This document shows, piece after piece, positions 48,386-61,000 of a stretch of 64,000 nucleotides of DNA (the first letter of the stretch is position 1; every line of letters begins with the position of its first letter). This DNA comes from Casuarius casuarius (lineage: Eukaryota; Chordata; Aves; Casuariiformes; Casuariidae): NCBI GenBank assembly GCA_003342895.1, contig PTFA01000314.1:248001-312000 (forward strand), given 5' to 3'. The notes below the pieces were generated by a model, which was given only the letters and a program-made list of their open reading frames with translations, was not told the origin of the DNA and made no database searches. Position numbers and translations under genes: made by a program.

Positions 48386-51124
48386 ACAGAACTTTTGTCA
48401 GGTCTGTTCAATATTGCTGGCAAAACATTCACTTCTCAATTTAAGTGTAGTGATTGACCATTGTGTTGGGTCTAAAATCCATGGCCCAGATTGACTAACT
48501 GGTATACAATTACATAAAGCATCTTTGCTCTTAAATTACAATGATGTTATTGCTTTGGAGCTGGCCAATGGTCTTCTCTCAAGGCATGCTCTGTCTCTAC
48601 AGCCATGCAGTCTGTGCAAGTATGCAAACGTAAACCATCGTAGCCTATTATTACCATTATTAAGCAAGCAATCTGTCTGACCGGCTGGGCGGACTTTGCA
48701 GGGTTAAATGAAGAGAATTGTTATTGCATCTTTTTACACTTTCATTCACAACATCCTGTGTGCCCACATTCTCAGATTTCTACCCTGTGTACTCAGTAGT
48801 GCTTCCCTGATATTAACCAAAAATATTACTGCCTTTGCTCCCTGAATAACCACTAAACAAACACTTTGCAATTTACTAGTTTATTGTAAATAAATTAGAA
48901 AATTATGCTTCTTAATGATTGGCTTTTCTTGATCTGGCTGTGCCACCATTCCCACAGAATAGGTGTGTGGAAATGGATTTTGTATGTTCTGACTCAAGCA
49001 AACGTATTGCCTTATTTCCCACAGCTTTTCAGGGCAGTTCGTTTTAATGCTCAGTTTGAAAACTAAATGTCTTACTCTCATTCTTATGAGGCAGATCTTG
49101 ATAAAATCTTCATCTTTAAGAAATCACCCCATGTTTTTGGAATGGCCTCTCTTATTTGTGGTCCAGAATACTGATGTGAAGGTCTGTCTTACTGAGATGA
49201 GCTTCAAAAGTTACCAAAAGTTCATTGGTTTGTTGTCAGTCCCTCCCTTCCTCTAGTACAACCTCCTGAGACCTTTGACCACCTGCCATTCTCCTAATGA
49301 CTGTTCTTTCTCTCCAAGCAATCTCACTGCAGAACCCAAGATCTTGGGTAACTTCTGCACGGACTTCCAGCCACTTGCTAAAACCAGTTTCTGCCAGGAT
49401 AAAGATGATGATCCACCTGGCCTAGGTGGGCAGAGCTGGCCTCTGCACTTCAGGGAAAGAAGTCCATACGTTTTAGACTCTGAACACTTCCAGGGCTACC
49501 TTTTCCCAATGTGGTTGGCCTAGGTACACAGGACACCTTATTAGTGGCCTCTAAATGTTAATGATGAAACTAATGTTAGTAACCCACTAACAACACTGCT
49601 AATTTTTATTGGTGTGAACAGACCACCGCGCACAGCCTCAATGTAACCATTCTGGGAAGAAATTATTACATGCTTCTTCAAGTTACACCCTATACTTAAC
49701 CCTTTTGTTATCCTAAGAGTGTGTTTTGTAAGGATGACAGGTTTTGTGATCACAATATTAAAAGAAAAAAAAATTAAACCAAGGAGTTTTAAGGTATTTT
49801 CATGACTTTTGGATTGACTTGGGTCGAAAGGATGGAGCATGAGAGTTTCTGTGGATGTATATCTGTTTCTGGGTGGAGCACTTTACCCCAGTGCCTTTCT
49901 GCACAAGGTTTTTGGGGTTTTATCAATCTTGAAAAAGAGAATAACAGGGCAGGAGGAAGGGTATGCAAAGCCCAGGGAGTATTAGTATGTTACAGATACT
50001 GTATATTAGTCACTAAAGCTGCTCATAAGGTAAGTAACTGCAACCATGCGCTTCTTACGAGGAGGTAGGAGAAGCCAAAAAAGCAATTCATTTGATCAAA
50101 GCCATGGAAGAAATCAGTGTTGGAGAGCTAGGAGATGCAGACCTGAAGTGCTCAGCTTTTCCTACTGTCCTAGACTTGGGCTGTCCTGATCCTCGCTGCT
50201 CAAATTGTGCTGAAGTCCTTGAGAATGGACATTTTGGGGCGGGGAAGAAGGGAAAAGGGCTGGATATGACCAGGTGGAAATTTCCTGCTGGTGTGTTTTC
50301 TCCCTGGGTATTGAGGTTCTTTCTGTAATAAAATGATTTTTCACAAAAATGACTGTGAAATTTGGATACTTCATAGGAAAATATCAAACATTTGAGAGCT
50401 GAAGACCTTTTTGGTGCACATCCAAGTCCACCTAAGGCTGGAAACAAGGAGTTGCTTTCCAGGAAATTTTTTTTGTTTGTTTATTTGGGATTCTAGATGA
50501 AAATGCAAAATTTCTCACCCCAAAATATTTATTCCCCCTCCCTCCCCCCAGCTGGCTCTGAAGGCTCGGGAGAAGGGAATTCTGGGGAGACTGGTGGCCC
50601 TTTTCACAGAGTAAGCATTTTCCACAGGCGGGGTTATGCCAACCATTAAATGACTAACATATAATTAGGAGGCTGGATACTTATAGTAGTCATGTCCCTG
50701 ATGCCAAGGGAGTCCGGGACAGCTGGGGAAGAGTGAGCACTGAGGGAGACCAGCCTTGGCTGACCAAGCCATTTATGTCTGTATTTATTTTTGTGCCGGG
50801 CCATTGTGGTGGCTACCCCTGGAGGCAAGTGGCTTGACAGTGCGGTACCTCTCCCATGCGAGTCTTATGAGGAGTGCATGGTAGATGGTGCTGCTACTCA
50901 GGAGAAGGCCTGCTGGAGGGATACAAGCTGGGCAGAAAGGGAGTGCTAGAAAAGGGAAATTTAAAGCACTTCCTGCTCTGCTGTGACGAAGAACGAGTCG
51001 TCTTGCCCAGGCCGGTTTATCTGCTCTGTCCATCTCTGCCCTGGGAGCACTTTGATGCTGAGCTGATCAGAAGGCTAGAGTCTCTTTATCGACTCCATGC
51101 TTACCTCTGTTTGTTTTCATTCAG

Positions 51125-51351
51125 AAGTTTGCTCCCTCGTTTTGCAACAACCCGCGCAGTGCTGGGTGTTGCGCCAGCTGGGCCTCAATGAAGGATCTGC
51201 ATTCAATGCCTTTTCCTTCCCGTCACACCAGTCCATGCAACTCCTACATCTTCCAGCAGCACTCGCTACGCAGTCCAGATTTTACTCAAACTGTGGTTGG
51301 AGGTCAAAAAGGCTATCAGACCTACCGGGACCTGCCATGGGATCTTCAAAA
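51125..51351 (+). other. Unassigned exon-like open frame
   Basis: A strong pyrimidine tract (CTCTGTTTGTTTTCATTCAG) ends at 51124 and a possible donor GTAGGT starts at 51352. The frame starting AAG TTT GCT is open for 75 codons and contains stretches such as KFAPSFCNNPRSAGCC and VVGGQKGYQTYRDLPWDLQ. No family was recognised. A second frame is also open across the interval, and open frames of this length occur by chance in a window of this size, so it may not be coding. Confidence 0.18.
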
Positions 51352-53864
51352 GTAGGTGGCACATTTTAACTCTGCAAGTCTGATTTGGAGGTGTGGCAGT
51401 AGTAAAGGACTACTACGGGAGAGCTTTAGGACTTGATGGACATATAGATCCCCAAAAGAATTTCCTGGGTTTTTTTTTTTTTCTCTTTTCTGTCCCAGAC
51501 TTCACTACTTCATCTCTACCCCCTTCATTTTTGCACGAGGGTGCATCACAGACCCTCCTGAAATGCATGGCTTGAAAAGGGGCAATAGATGGGAAGCTGT
51601 TTGGAGAGCTGCAGGGCTCAAAGGGAAGTTTGGAGATTGTAGTTTGACTGAATGGGATCACGTAGCTGGCTGGCGTGAGAAAGGCAGAGGAAAATCCTTC
51701 TCCAGCATGGCCAGCAGCACAAAGACTTGATTTCTGGTTAGGATGCGATGGCTTAGGTCAACAGTCATGTTTCCCTGCCCGTAATTGTTTTGTCCTGCAC
51801 CCAGCAGGATTTTATTGCACTAGTGCAGAATCCAGGAAGCTCTTTTGTGTCAATATCTAATTCTAATAAGATAATTCTGGGAAAATGTGGGTTTTGGTCA
51901 GCTCTAGCTGCACTGTTATTTCCTCCAACTCTGTCAATGGTCCCAGCTAAATCAGTGAAGTCAATACAGTTACATAAAGAGAAGGTACCCACTAGTCGTT
52001 CATCATCCTATTTTGACCCTCAAGCTTTAAGGAAAAAGCCATGATTTCTAGGGATAACAAGGAGGTGTTTTGTCTTTGAAATCATTTTCTGCAGACAGAG
52101 TTGCTGGACATTCTTTAGTCTTGTTTTACTGCAACTTAATATTGAACATAGTGCTGGAAAGTTCAGAGTATTTTTACAAAGATTAAGAGACTTTTATTGA
52201 GACTAAGTGCCTGAGCTGCAATGCTTTGCTATGCTTTCCTGGTTCAGAATGGTATCTGCTCGTAAATCTACGGAGTGCCTACTGAAATTAGCTGTTTTCT
52301 GTTTAATGCTCTGGCTCCTGGATTCACATGGCTACAAGAAATGCTCAATCGCCTTTGAAATGTTCTGTTGTTGTTGCCTCCGTGGTTTACAAAGCTTAAA
52401 ATTATGACCCCCCAGAAACAAAATTCAAAAGCACGTGAAATGGATTTTTCTTTAAATCCCTCATAATTTGTTTGGATGGCTGAATTTTGATGTGTGAACA
52501 CTGAAGATGGCAGTGTTATAGTCCTACCTCTGCCCCCGGATGGGGCAAATGGTTGTGGATGATCACAAGATACTCCTTATTCCTCGATATTTTTAAAAAT
52601 TCCTTGTTATTTTTAATAACTTTTAGACATGCTGAACTCAAAACATCGTTTCTGGAATGACAAAGTTTATTCTTGATGTCCAGTTAAGTGTTTTTCTCTT
52701 TTTGAAGGACAATAGAGATTTAGTCAATACAATATTGACTTTGCAGGAGATGACTGAGTTCAGCTTTTGGCACTTACGTGCCTTAGTGGCACCCTGTTCG
52801 ATATTGCAAAGGATCCAGTTCCCTGGAAAATGCTCATACCTTTAAACCTGCGTTGCTCTGAACTTCAGTGAAGAAGAAATTCCCATCGCAGCCTCAAATA
52901 CTAGTTTGTCCATGTTGCATAAAGAGGGAAAACTAAGTGTGAGGTGTCTGAATAGGAGAATTGTGGACCCATTTCTTTTCCTAGTTAGATGTGAATCTGG
53001 TTGCCATGTCTTGTGGATGTCAACAGTGGTATAAATTTTAATAACAGCATGTGCTAGAGGGTAAACAATGTTTAAATCCAGGTCAGTTGCCTCCTGGTTA
53101 GAAAAACTGGCTGTTTTAAATCGTTGCTTGGATTATTTTAAAGTTGAGCGTACATGGGAGAAATCTTTGTGTCAGATAGCTGAGTATTTACACATTTGAG
53201 AAGGGATGGAGAGTTCTTGGTCTTGATTGCAGACCGTGTCCAGCCCATTGCATGTCCAGAGATCCCTGCTGGGCAGGGAGCTCAATCTACATGTGCAGCT
53301 GTCTATGCATGTCCCCCTGTGACTTGGTCCCTTGTAAGAGCCACATATCAGTGTTAGCTCTGTCCAGTTCCCAGATGCCTCCTTTCCCAGCGTTTAATGC
53401 TGGGCTGGAACGTGAGCTCCGTGAAGTCCTTCAGGATGCAGAATTGCTAAGGGAAATGGGGTGGAGCAGGCAGCCTTGCTGGTCTTGTCCCTCCTCCGCT
53501 GCGTTGTGTCCTCTGGTCCAGGGAGCAAACGTGATGACCTACTCTGATCCTTCAAGACTGAAAGGGTGACAATATCAGAAAACAGTGGTTTTCATTAATA
53601 ATGCTCAAAGCACCTTGATAAAAGAGAGAAATATTGTCCCTATTTAAAATGGAGATAAAAATGCTGTCAGGAGGGTTTTGTGGGCTTGGGGGCTTTTGCT
53701 CTGATGCGGAAGGTCAGACTCTTAGACACAGTTTTAATTTTGCTTCCATGTGAGAGCAAAAAGTGAACATATAGTCCAATATGCAAAAGAGATGCATTAT
53801 TTCTTTTGTAAACTGACAGGTTCAGGCTGTACTGAGACAAGCGCATGATTTATTTAATGTCATC

Positions 53865-53891
53865 TTTATAACATCCTTTATTATAACATCC
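53865..53891. repeat. Short direct repeat TTATAACATCC, two copies
   Basis: Identical 11-base units at 53866-53876 and 53881-53891 within an A/T-rich stretch. Confidence 0.85.
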
Positions 53892-56429
53892 ATTATTGAA
53901 GGACACCCTTCAAAATCAGGTTAGGATATTGATAACAGTTTGAATTTTTGCTTGAGACTGATTGATTTTCTCCCACATCCCTCTATTAAAAAACAAAAAA
54001 AGCAGACTTAATTGGCTGACCACAGCATCCTTCTCATGTCTGGCTTGTAAATTCATAAGGAGAGGCACCCCCGCCTCCCCCCAGTGCTGTGTTTATTGCT
54101 GTGAGCCCTTTATCTAGGAAACGGGTTTCTGGCAGGACTTCTCTGTGCTCATGATGGGGGGGGAATACTCAAATACAGATATAAAACAAAGGGCTCCAAA
54201 TCACCTACCACCACTCAGGAAAAGTCTTGATGTCTCCATGGCTATTTCTAGGGAACTGGCAGAGTCCTCTCTTAATATCTGGGAGAAGGTATCTTAGAAA
54301 ACCTCCTCCTGGTACTTAAGCATATTTTCATTTTGTTTAAGGGATGTGTGTGTAGGGGGGGGAATGTTTAGGAAAAAATAAAAAAAGACATCCCAGGTCC
54401 TCTGAAAATAGACTCCTGCTCTATAAAGTCTCTAAGATTTGCAAATGAAAAAGCTTTTTGTCTAAAGAAATTAAATTCAGCACCTGATGCTTTAGATCTT
54501 CTTCCTGCACCTCTGTGAAATGATGACCCCAAACCGGTCTTGTGAATTAAGTGGAAGTCATGTGTGAAAGTAAAATTACAAATGTAAGAAGCTGTTTACT
54601 GAGTGATAACAAGAACCTTTAAATGGAAGAAACTACGAATAAGGTTTCATACATTTTATCCTATGCACAAAAGAATACCAAAAGAGGTTTCAAATACGTA
54701 GTATTATATATTTAATGGCATCACAGCCCCATTACTCCTGGTCTCAAATTGCTCTTCCGCTGATACGGCAGGCTGTTATTTCTTCACGCCCATCTGCTGC
54801 GGTGGGGAGGTGACACTCAGCCTTTCCAATGGGCTTCTCAAACCCAGCATTTTGGTTTGGGGCTATGCCAGGATCGTTACAGCTGAAAGATCTTCTGAGA
54901 GTTTTCCCTTCTGTGCAGCTTAAGGAAGACAATTGCCTTTGAAATCTGTTAGCAGACTCTGTTAGCTTTGACCACTAGCTGGAGTGGTGGGAAGAAGAAG
55001 GGAAAAAAAAAAAAAGCCATTGCAAATTAAACTTGAACAAACGACTGCGTGCATGGTTTCACCCAAGATTACTGCCAAAGCCATGGAGGCTTTGAGACCC
55101 CTCAGCCAAAAAGCCGAGTCCCCTTAGATCCTGAATGTGTCACGTCCACGAAGCTGGCCCCAATAAATCAGTAAGTTTGCACCATGGAGAGTTTCCAAGT
55201 CCTGCAGTGGTGAGAGAGAGTTATCTAGCTTAGCTGAGGTAGGTCTTGCATTAAGGTGCAAGTAGACACAGACAGTGGACACAGCACTCCTAGAGCTTAA
55301 GGTGTGGGTCTCCTAGACTTTTTTTTTTTTAATCAAACTTCTGCCCCAAAGTTCTTATGAAATCTCTTTTCTAATTACTTAGTTTGTCCTGTTTCCTCTC
55401 TATTCTCCAATAAGCAAAGTCATTATGTCCATTGGAAAGAAGGGCCACTTTACAAAGAAATTAGGGGGAGTTAAGCATTTTCCTATGTCTGACTCCGAAT
55501 GCTTGTGAGCCCATTGGTCAGTCAGCCTAGAAATGTGAGGCCTAGAGGAACATGGGACACAGGAAAAATTATGAGAGAGAGAGGCTGAGCAATGAAAACC
55601 TCTTCAATTATTGAAAACAGTTAATATATTGAATTAGTGTCTTTAGGAAATATTCTTGCTAATGAGGGTCTTCCCACCTCCACATGTTGCATTTCTGCAG
55701 TTAATATTTTAAGGGAGCTTCCAGCAGGCACAGAAATAACCTCAGAGCTGTTCATCACCAACCTCCAACAGCATTGCTTAGTTTCAGTCTTGTTTTTTTT
55801 TTTCCTGTTGCAGAAGCACAGATGCATTAAAAAAAAAAAAAACAGACGAGATGTGAGGTTAAATAAAAACTCTGTCAGAGGATAGGAGGAGTGAAGGGAA
55901 CATTAGGTAGGGAAGAGATTTCCAAGACAGGGTAACTCAGAACAGGTATCAGTGACAAGTGAGCATTCCCTTTTTCATGGAAGCAAGTGTCATGTTTTTT
56001 AGACTAAACCAATTGTTTCCCAAGCCAAAAATATAAGGCAATAACCTTAAGGGTTTATAATGAAATTAGAATGAAATAAAATGGACCAGCTTTGGATATT
56101 TATATATGATGTGCAGTGCCTGCTGACTCATTCCTGCACACAGCTGTAAAAGTGTCTTGCAGTGACTTGCATTTTATTTTAGTGTACTTAAACTTGTGGC
56201 TCATGAGGTGTATGATCCAGGGGTGCCTTGGTGTGAATGCAGGAACTTGCTGAGATCCCCGCATGCCCTCGGGAGAGGGCCTCTGCAGCCTGCTTTCCTG
56301 GGAACGACTGTAGCTTCATCCAAAGGGCATGCGCGTGTTCAAGCAAGCAAGGCAGCTGGCTCTCAAATGAAAGTTTCTTTGCCAAAAATGCTGACTTCCC
56401 ATTCTGTGTTTTATAATGGCTGATAACAT

Positions 56430-56500
56430 CATAGAAAATATGACCTGAAGGATCTTAAGATGTCTTCGAGTTCATAGCCCAAGGCAGAATTTGCTCTCAG
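56430..56500. mobile_element. Possible degraded CR1-like tail just upstream of gene 2
   Basis: ATCATAGAAAATATGACCTG followed by GATCTTAAGATGTCTTCGAG and TTCATAGCCCAAGGC has the rhythm of an old antisense CR1 end. Similarity is weak and short. Confidence 0.22.
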
Positions 56501-57070
56501 TAAGTTCCTCTGGACAGTTTTTTGTTTCAATGTCATACTGATCTACTGACTATTGATTTTCCTAGAATTAATTTGGATAATTATCCCAGCTTGGATAAAG
56601 GATAGGTGCTATGCAAAACGTGGGACGCTTTTTACCATTTTTGTTTCACAAGAGATTTTTGGGAGCAAAGGTACAGGAATGTCAGTGGCAACTGATTAAT
56701 TTATCCCATGGAAAGCTGCTGATGTTGCTGTACCAGTGTTTTCTTACGCCCTCAGATGCTGGAGTTGTGACTGTCAAAGACATAAAAGGAGACAGTAAAA
56801 TCCTACCCTTTGTCCCAGCAGAATAAAATCTTAGAAATATGACCCTACAAACTGACATGCCAAAAAGCATATAAGAAGAAACCAGTGTGGGTCACTTGTA
56901 GAAACCTAGTGGTTTTAAGGCCATTCTCATGACTTTTGGGGTCCTGAGTTCTGGGCATTGCTTGTTAGGAGCAGTGACAAAGCTTGGGGTAGAGGTCTTG
57001 CAGAAAGTCTGAAATTGTTACCTTTGCATAAAGACAGCATCTCTTACTAATCTTCTCCCTCTCTTTGCAG

Positions 57071-57192
57071 AATTCACCAGCCCGCCATCAAAATCAGACA
57101 TCTTGAGCCTTGGAAAATTGCTCTAATTGTTATTGGAGCAACAGTGGCAGCAGCCATCACTATTGGCCTCCTGGTTTATTTTTTGGCATATG
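57071..57192 (+). CDS. Gene 2 membrane-anchor exon
   Basis: Begins after CCCTCTCTTTGCAG and ends at TATG|GTAAGT in phase 1. One base completes an incoming codon NNA, then IHQPAIKIRHLEPWKIAL leads into the hydrophobic helix ending in LLVYFLAY. Alignment of spacing to human TMPRSS11A (MYR plus 14 residues to the Trp) suggests that the split codon is the Arg of an N-terminal MYR, so the missing first exon should end in AG or CG within that codon. Confidence 0.88.
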
Positions 57193-58055
57193 GTAAGTTT
57201 TACACAATCTCTTGCAGTCCTGGTCCTGCATTTAGTGCATCTCCTTTGTGCTTGTGGTGCCATGCAGTGCTGGGAGTTCATTTTCCATCAGGCTAATTAA
57301 AGCTCGTTTGGGGGAAACCCACTGGCTTCTTTAGAGCTCTTTCCTTCCTTGTTTAACATCTTTGCAGATCTCTTCTCAGGAACGTTTCCTGCTGTGCAAG
57401 GCGGTTAGGGCTGTGGTTTCTGCTGCCTTTCACTCGCTTTCACTCCTTTCACATCTTCCTCGTGATCTTCTTCTGCGATGAGGTCAACACATGAGCCTGC
57501 TGGTCTCCATTCAGCAAGGGAGAGACCAAGCCTTCTGCTTGACTCTGCCCAATGTCATTCCCCACGTGCCTTCCCGGGTCCCCAGCAGGCCACCAGGGCC
57601 CACCGTCGGGTGGGCATGTGGGCCAGGAGCAGGGGTAGCTGCCCAATGAAATACCGCTCACAATCCTGCACTGAACAAGTTGGGTCCAAAGTGCTGCTTG
57701 TCCACGAAGATGATTGATGGAAAGTTGGAACTTCTATGGCCACTGTGCTTAGGTCGCCCAGCCGCCCCGCTTCCTTCCTAGGCTCCTTTCAGGAGCTATA
57801 TTTGAATGTTTTGGATACAGGTGAAGGCTCACTGACTCCTTGGGCTTCTGGATATAGGTCAGCCGCAGGCCTCTCATGAAGCTGGTGGGTCTGGGTATGT
57901 TGTGAGTGCTGCCTGTTCCTCTTCTCTCCCTTACAGATCAGAAGCTCTTCTACTACAGTGGCAACATAAAAATCACCAGCATCCGATACAGTAACGAGTT
58001 GTCCCGACAGTCCTCAGGAGGCTTTAGAGACCTGAGTGAGAGGATTGAGAGACTG
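57071..58055 (+). CDS. Second TMPRSS11-family paralog, partial (membrane-anchor and first SEA exons only)
   Basis: Two exons, 57071-57192 and 57937-58055, match the membrane-anchor and first SEA exons of TMPRSS11 proteases in order, phase (1 between them, 0 after) and sequence. The product would be a type II membrane protein with the same layout as gene 1. Around the helix it reads IRHLEPWKIALIV and AITIGLLVYFLAY, then DQKLFYYSGNIKITSIRYS and FRDLSERIERL. This resembles human TMPRSS11A at the anchor (RNLKPWMIAV) and 11D in the SEA exon. Orthology is unresolved and no protease exon lies in the window, so activity cannot be judged. Same strand as gene 1, starting 15.6 kb after its stop. No frame break is seen in the two exons. 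Confidence 0.88.
57193..57936 (+). other. Intron between gene 2 anchor and SEA exons
   Basis: 744 bases bounded by GTAAGT and TTACAG, comparable to the 952-base intron at the same position in gene 1. Nothing further was recognised inside. Confidence 0.85.
57937..58055 (+). CDS. Gene 2 first SEA-domain exon
   Basis: Begins after CTCTCCCTTACAG and ends at GACTG|GTAAGT in phase 0. With the carried G it encodes DQKLFYYSGNIKITSIRYS, then a Ser-rich stretch and FRDLSERIERL. It aligns position by position with gene 1 exon 3 ([18 protein letters not shown] ... [11 protein letters not shown]) and is three bases longer. It lacks the N-glycosylation motif seen at that place in gene 1. Confidence 0.9.
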
Positions 58056-61000
58056 GTAAGTTGGGGACCTTTGTGCCCTTCCCTTATTAAAGACACTGTG
58101 GTAACGCAAGACTCGTTAAAGTCAACAGCATGCTGTTAGACCACTGGTGTACCCTGTGTTCCTTTTAATTAGCTACTCAACGCTGCTTGCAGGTTTTCAT
58201 GTTGCCCCATGTTTTTACCCCCAGACCTCTTTGGGGTGGGGAGCTTGACCTGTCAGGCTGGGTGTTGAGAGAGGAACGCCAGAGCCGTTCTCCTGCCCCT
58301 TTGGTACGTTTTGTTGGGAAACCTTCCTACAGATAGCAGATGTTGCTGAGAGGCTCTCGCTCATACAGTAGCTATGGAAATAAATAGGTGCATTGTCTCC
58401 AAGAGAAAACAAGAATGGAAATTGCACTTCCCCACAGATGGTAATTATAGAGTTCAGCTCTTTACAGCAATAAGCATGTGACTGTGCTTGTATCTTTTTG
58501 TGTTTCATTCACCGGGGTCTGATAGATATCTCTTGCCTCCTGTTTAGCAACACTGCACAGATATTCAGTTAATAGGACAATCAATGCTCTGCTCACCACT
58601 GGCATTTAATTGAGGGCCGTGCCACTTGTTCACACGAAACATGAGCCATGGCAAACACTGTCCTGAAGCAGTAAGTTGCTACACAGGGACTTGGCGCCAC
58701 TAGCGTCTCTTCCCAGCTCCGCTGCTGAGGACCTTGGAGATCTTGATCAAGTTGTCATCTTTTCCTGCTTGTTTCCCTTCTGCCCTACTTGCCTACCTGG
58801 GACTGTACCACATTTCACAAGAACTGGTCTTGGTGCTTGTCTTTATTTATGGAGTCTTACATAAGCTGAGTTTACCTAGGTGATACCAGTTTACAACTAT
58901 TAGCTAATACTCGCTGCCTTTTAACCTTGTGATAGGACCTTGGAGAGGGACTATTGTCCTGGAGCAAGGAGACAGCGTTTTGCTGAGGTGGGAGGAAGGA
59001 CAGGGTTGGGGAGAAGTCTTTGAGGAATAACATGTCATTGGGTCAAGTTTAATCTCTTTGTCCCATTTCATTCCCTCTTTGTTTTTTGTTTTTGTTTTTA
59101 CGTGGCTCCTTTGACAAGGAAGCACTTCTTATTTTGGCTAAGTTTGTTCAGACAGTGTCCAATGCTTTCCTCTGAGCCTGGCTATTAATTTAGATGCCTG
59201 AATGGAAGCCAGTGCTTTGGAAACCCTGTCTCCCTGTGGGTGTTGAGCATTTCTGACAATAGTGACAGTAAATACCAGTGCTGGTTGAGCAGCAAGAAAC
59301 ATTATTTTGGAGTACATTAATCGTACCTGATAAGTAATGCCATAACAAACACACGGAGAACTGTGTTGCCTTTTCTTCATTCCTGTGATTTTTCTTAGGA
59401 GCCGTCTTTGCTTCAGACGTGAACTTCTACCCATCTCTCAAAGGTGGTCGGATCTTTGCTGTACTTTAGGTCATCTGATGTAAATGGTCCCTGCCAAAAA
59501 CTTTTTTTCTTTTAGCTCCACATATTCCACCTAACAAGGATGGATGAGATTGAGAAATTGTCCATAGTGTTTTTAAAGTATCTCCATATGCTAATGAATA
59601 ACAATGTGCTCCCTAATAGGCTGATTCTGTCCAAGCAAAACTCAGTTCATGGCACTAAAAATCAAAACATCCTTTCCAGAGGCCAAAATAACCTTTTCAT
59701 CTCTTAAGACAGACATCTCAGAACATCTGCATTTTCATCATAAGGGTTTTCACACCATTTTTTTTTAATAGAGGAGGAGAGAGTTGAGGGTTTTTTCATC
59801 ACATTTCCCGATTTGTCTGGATTTATGAAAATCCTTTGTAGTCTTCCCCTGGCTGGGGTCAGGTTTTGAATGTCCAAGCCTTTTCATTGTCATTAGTAGG
59901 AACGATACCTTGTGCTCATGTTGTGAAACAGTGAGTCAATGTAGATAAATGCAGTGTCTTTCGCAATGCTTGGTGCAAAATGAACAGAAGTGAATCATCT
60001 CTGATAATCAGAAGCATTCACATTACCTGTCATGCAAGTCCCTGCTGAGTGTGCCCTTCTCTGATCCCTCCCTGATGAAGCCTCCTTCATTTGGCCTCAG
60101 AACAACTCAGAAAGGAGCTTGGTTTGGAGCTGATATTTCACTGTGGGGAAAGCGTTTTGGGTCCCATAGAGCGGTCACCCTGTGCCTTCCTCAGGTCTGG
60201 CAGCAAACACCCCAGTGTTGGCTTCGGTTTCCAGAGCTGGGTAGTAACACCCATGGTGTGAACAACATTCCCAACTCCCTTATCTCCTTGAAGGCGGGAG
60301 GGAATGCAGAGGGATCATGCCAGAGAGCTGATGAAGCCAGTGCACCAGTCAACATCTCAGGGCTGACTGGAAAGTCTGGAAAACATACTGTGGGGTGGGG
60401 CTGGTGAGGGGACTGAGGAACAGATGATGAAAGGTCTCTGCTCCTTGTCAGGCTTCCTGCGAGTGACTGTGAGGGGCTCCCTTTGTGCTGCCTTGAAAGT
60501 GCAGGCCCCAACGAATGCCACAGTGGAAAGATTTGTGCTAGCTCACCAGAGCCTCCTCATTTTTCAAGACAGACCAGTTGTTCTTCCTTTCCCACCTTAA
60601 AATGCGCTGTGCCAGAGCCTCCCCTCCTGAACTAGGTACATAGGGCACAGTTGCAGGGCTAAGGGCTCCTTCCCCAAGGATTCTCTGTTTCACTGTGTGC
60701 TCCTTTACTGCTCAGCTGATCTGTGTGTGCATTATAAATGCCACTGTTTCGTCCCCCACACACACATAACCCACTGGTTTTCCCTAGCTCCTGCACCAGG
60801 CTTGGGCTTTTTTTTCCCCACTTCTCCCACAAAACGCATTCATTTCCACTTTCCAAGAGCATCTTTGAGGCTGTTGTGGGTACTCAACCACCCCCTCGCT
60901 AACAGCCTCCTGGAGGAGACTTCAGAAGGGCTGCTTCTGGTTGTGCTGAAGAGCCCCGTGGCAACCCCGAAGTGTGGGAGGAGAGGAGACAGCCAGCTCT

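Larger units (their letters stand above)
42005..57070. other. Region between gene 1 and the first recognised exon of gene 2
   Basis: Contains a CR1 tail at 48.3 kb, poly-A and poly-T runs near 55 kb, and the unassigned exon-like frame at 51.1 kb. No protease motifs (WPWQ, TAAHC, GDSGGP) appear on either strand, so no further complete or broken TMPRSS11 copy lies here. Part of it may be the first intron and promoter of gene 2. Confidence 0.6.

Noticed and set aside
59150..59180. TTCAG followed by T-V-S-N-A-F-L resembling the KNAF part of family exon 4
   Set aside because: A stop codon follows immediately after seven codons, so this is a coincidence.
59516..59580. Strong acceptor CTTTTTTTCTTTTAG as the next SEA exon of gene 2
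   Set aside because: The phase-0 frame is open but reads LHIFHLTRMDEIEK, which does not fit the exon 4 pattern, and no donor lies at the expected distance.
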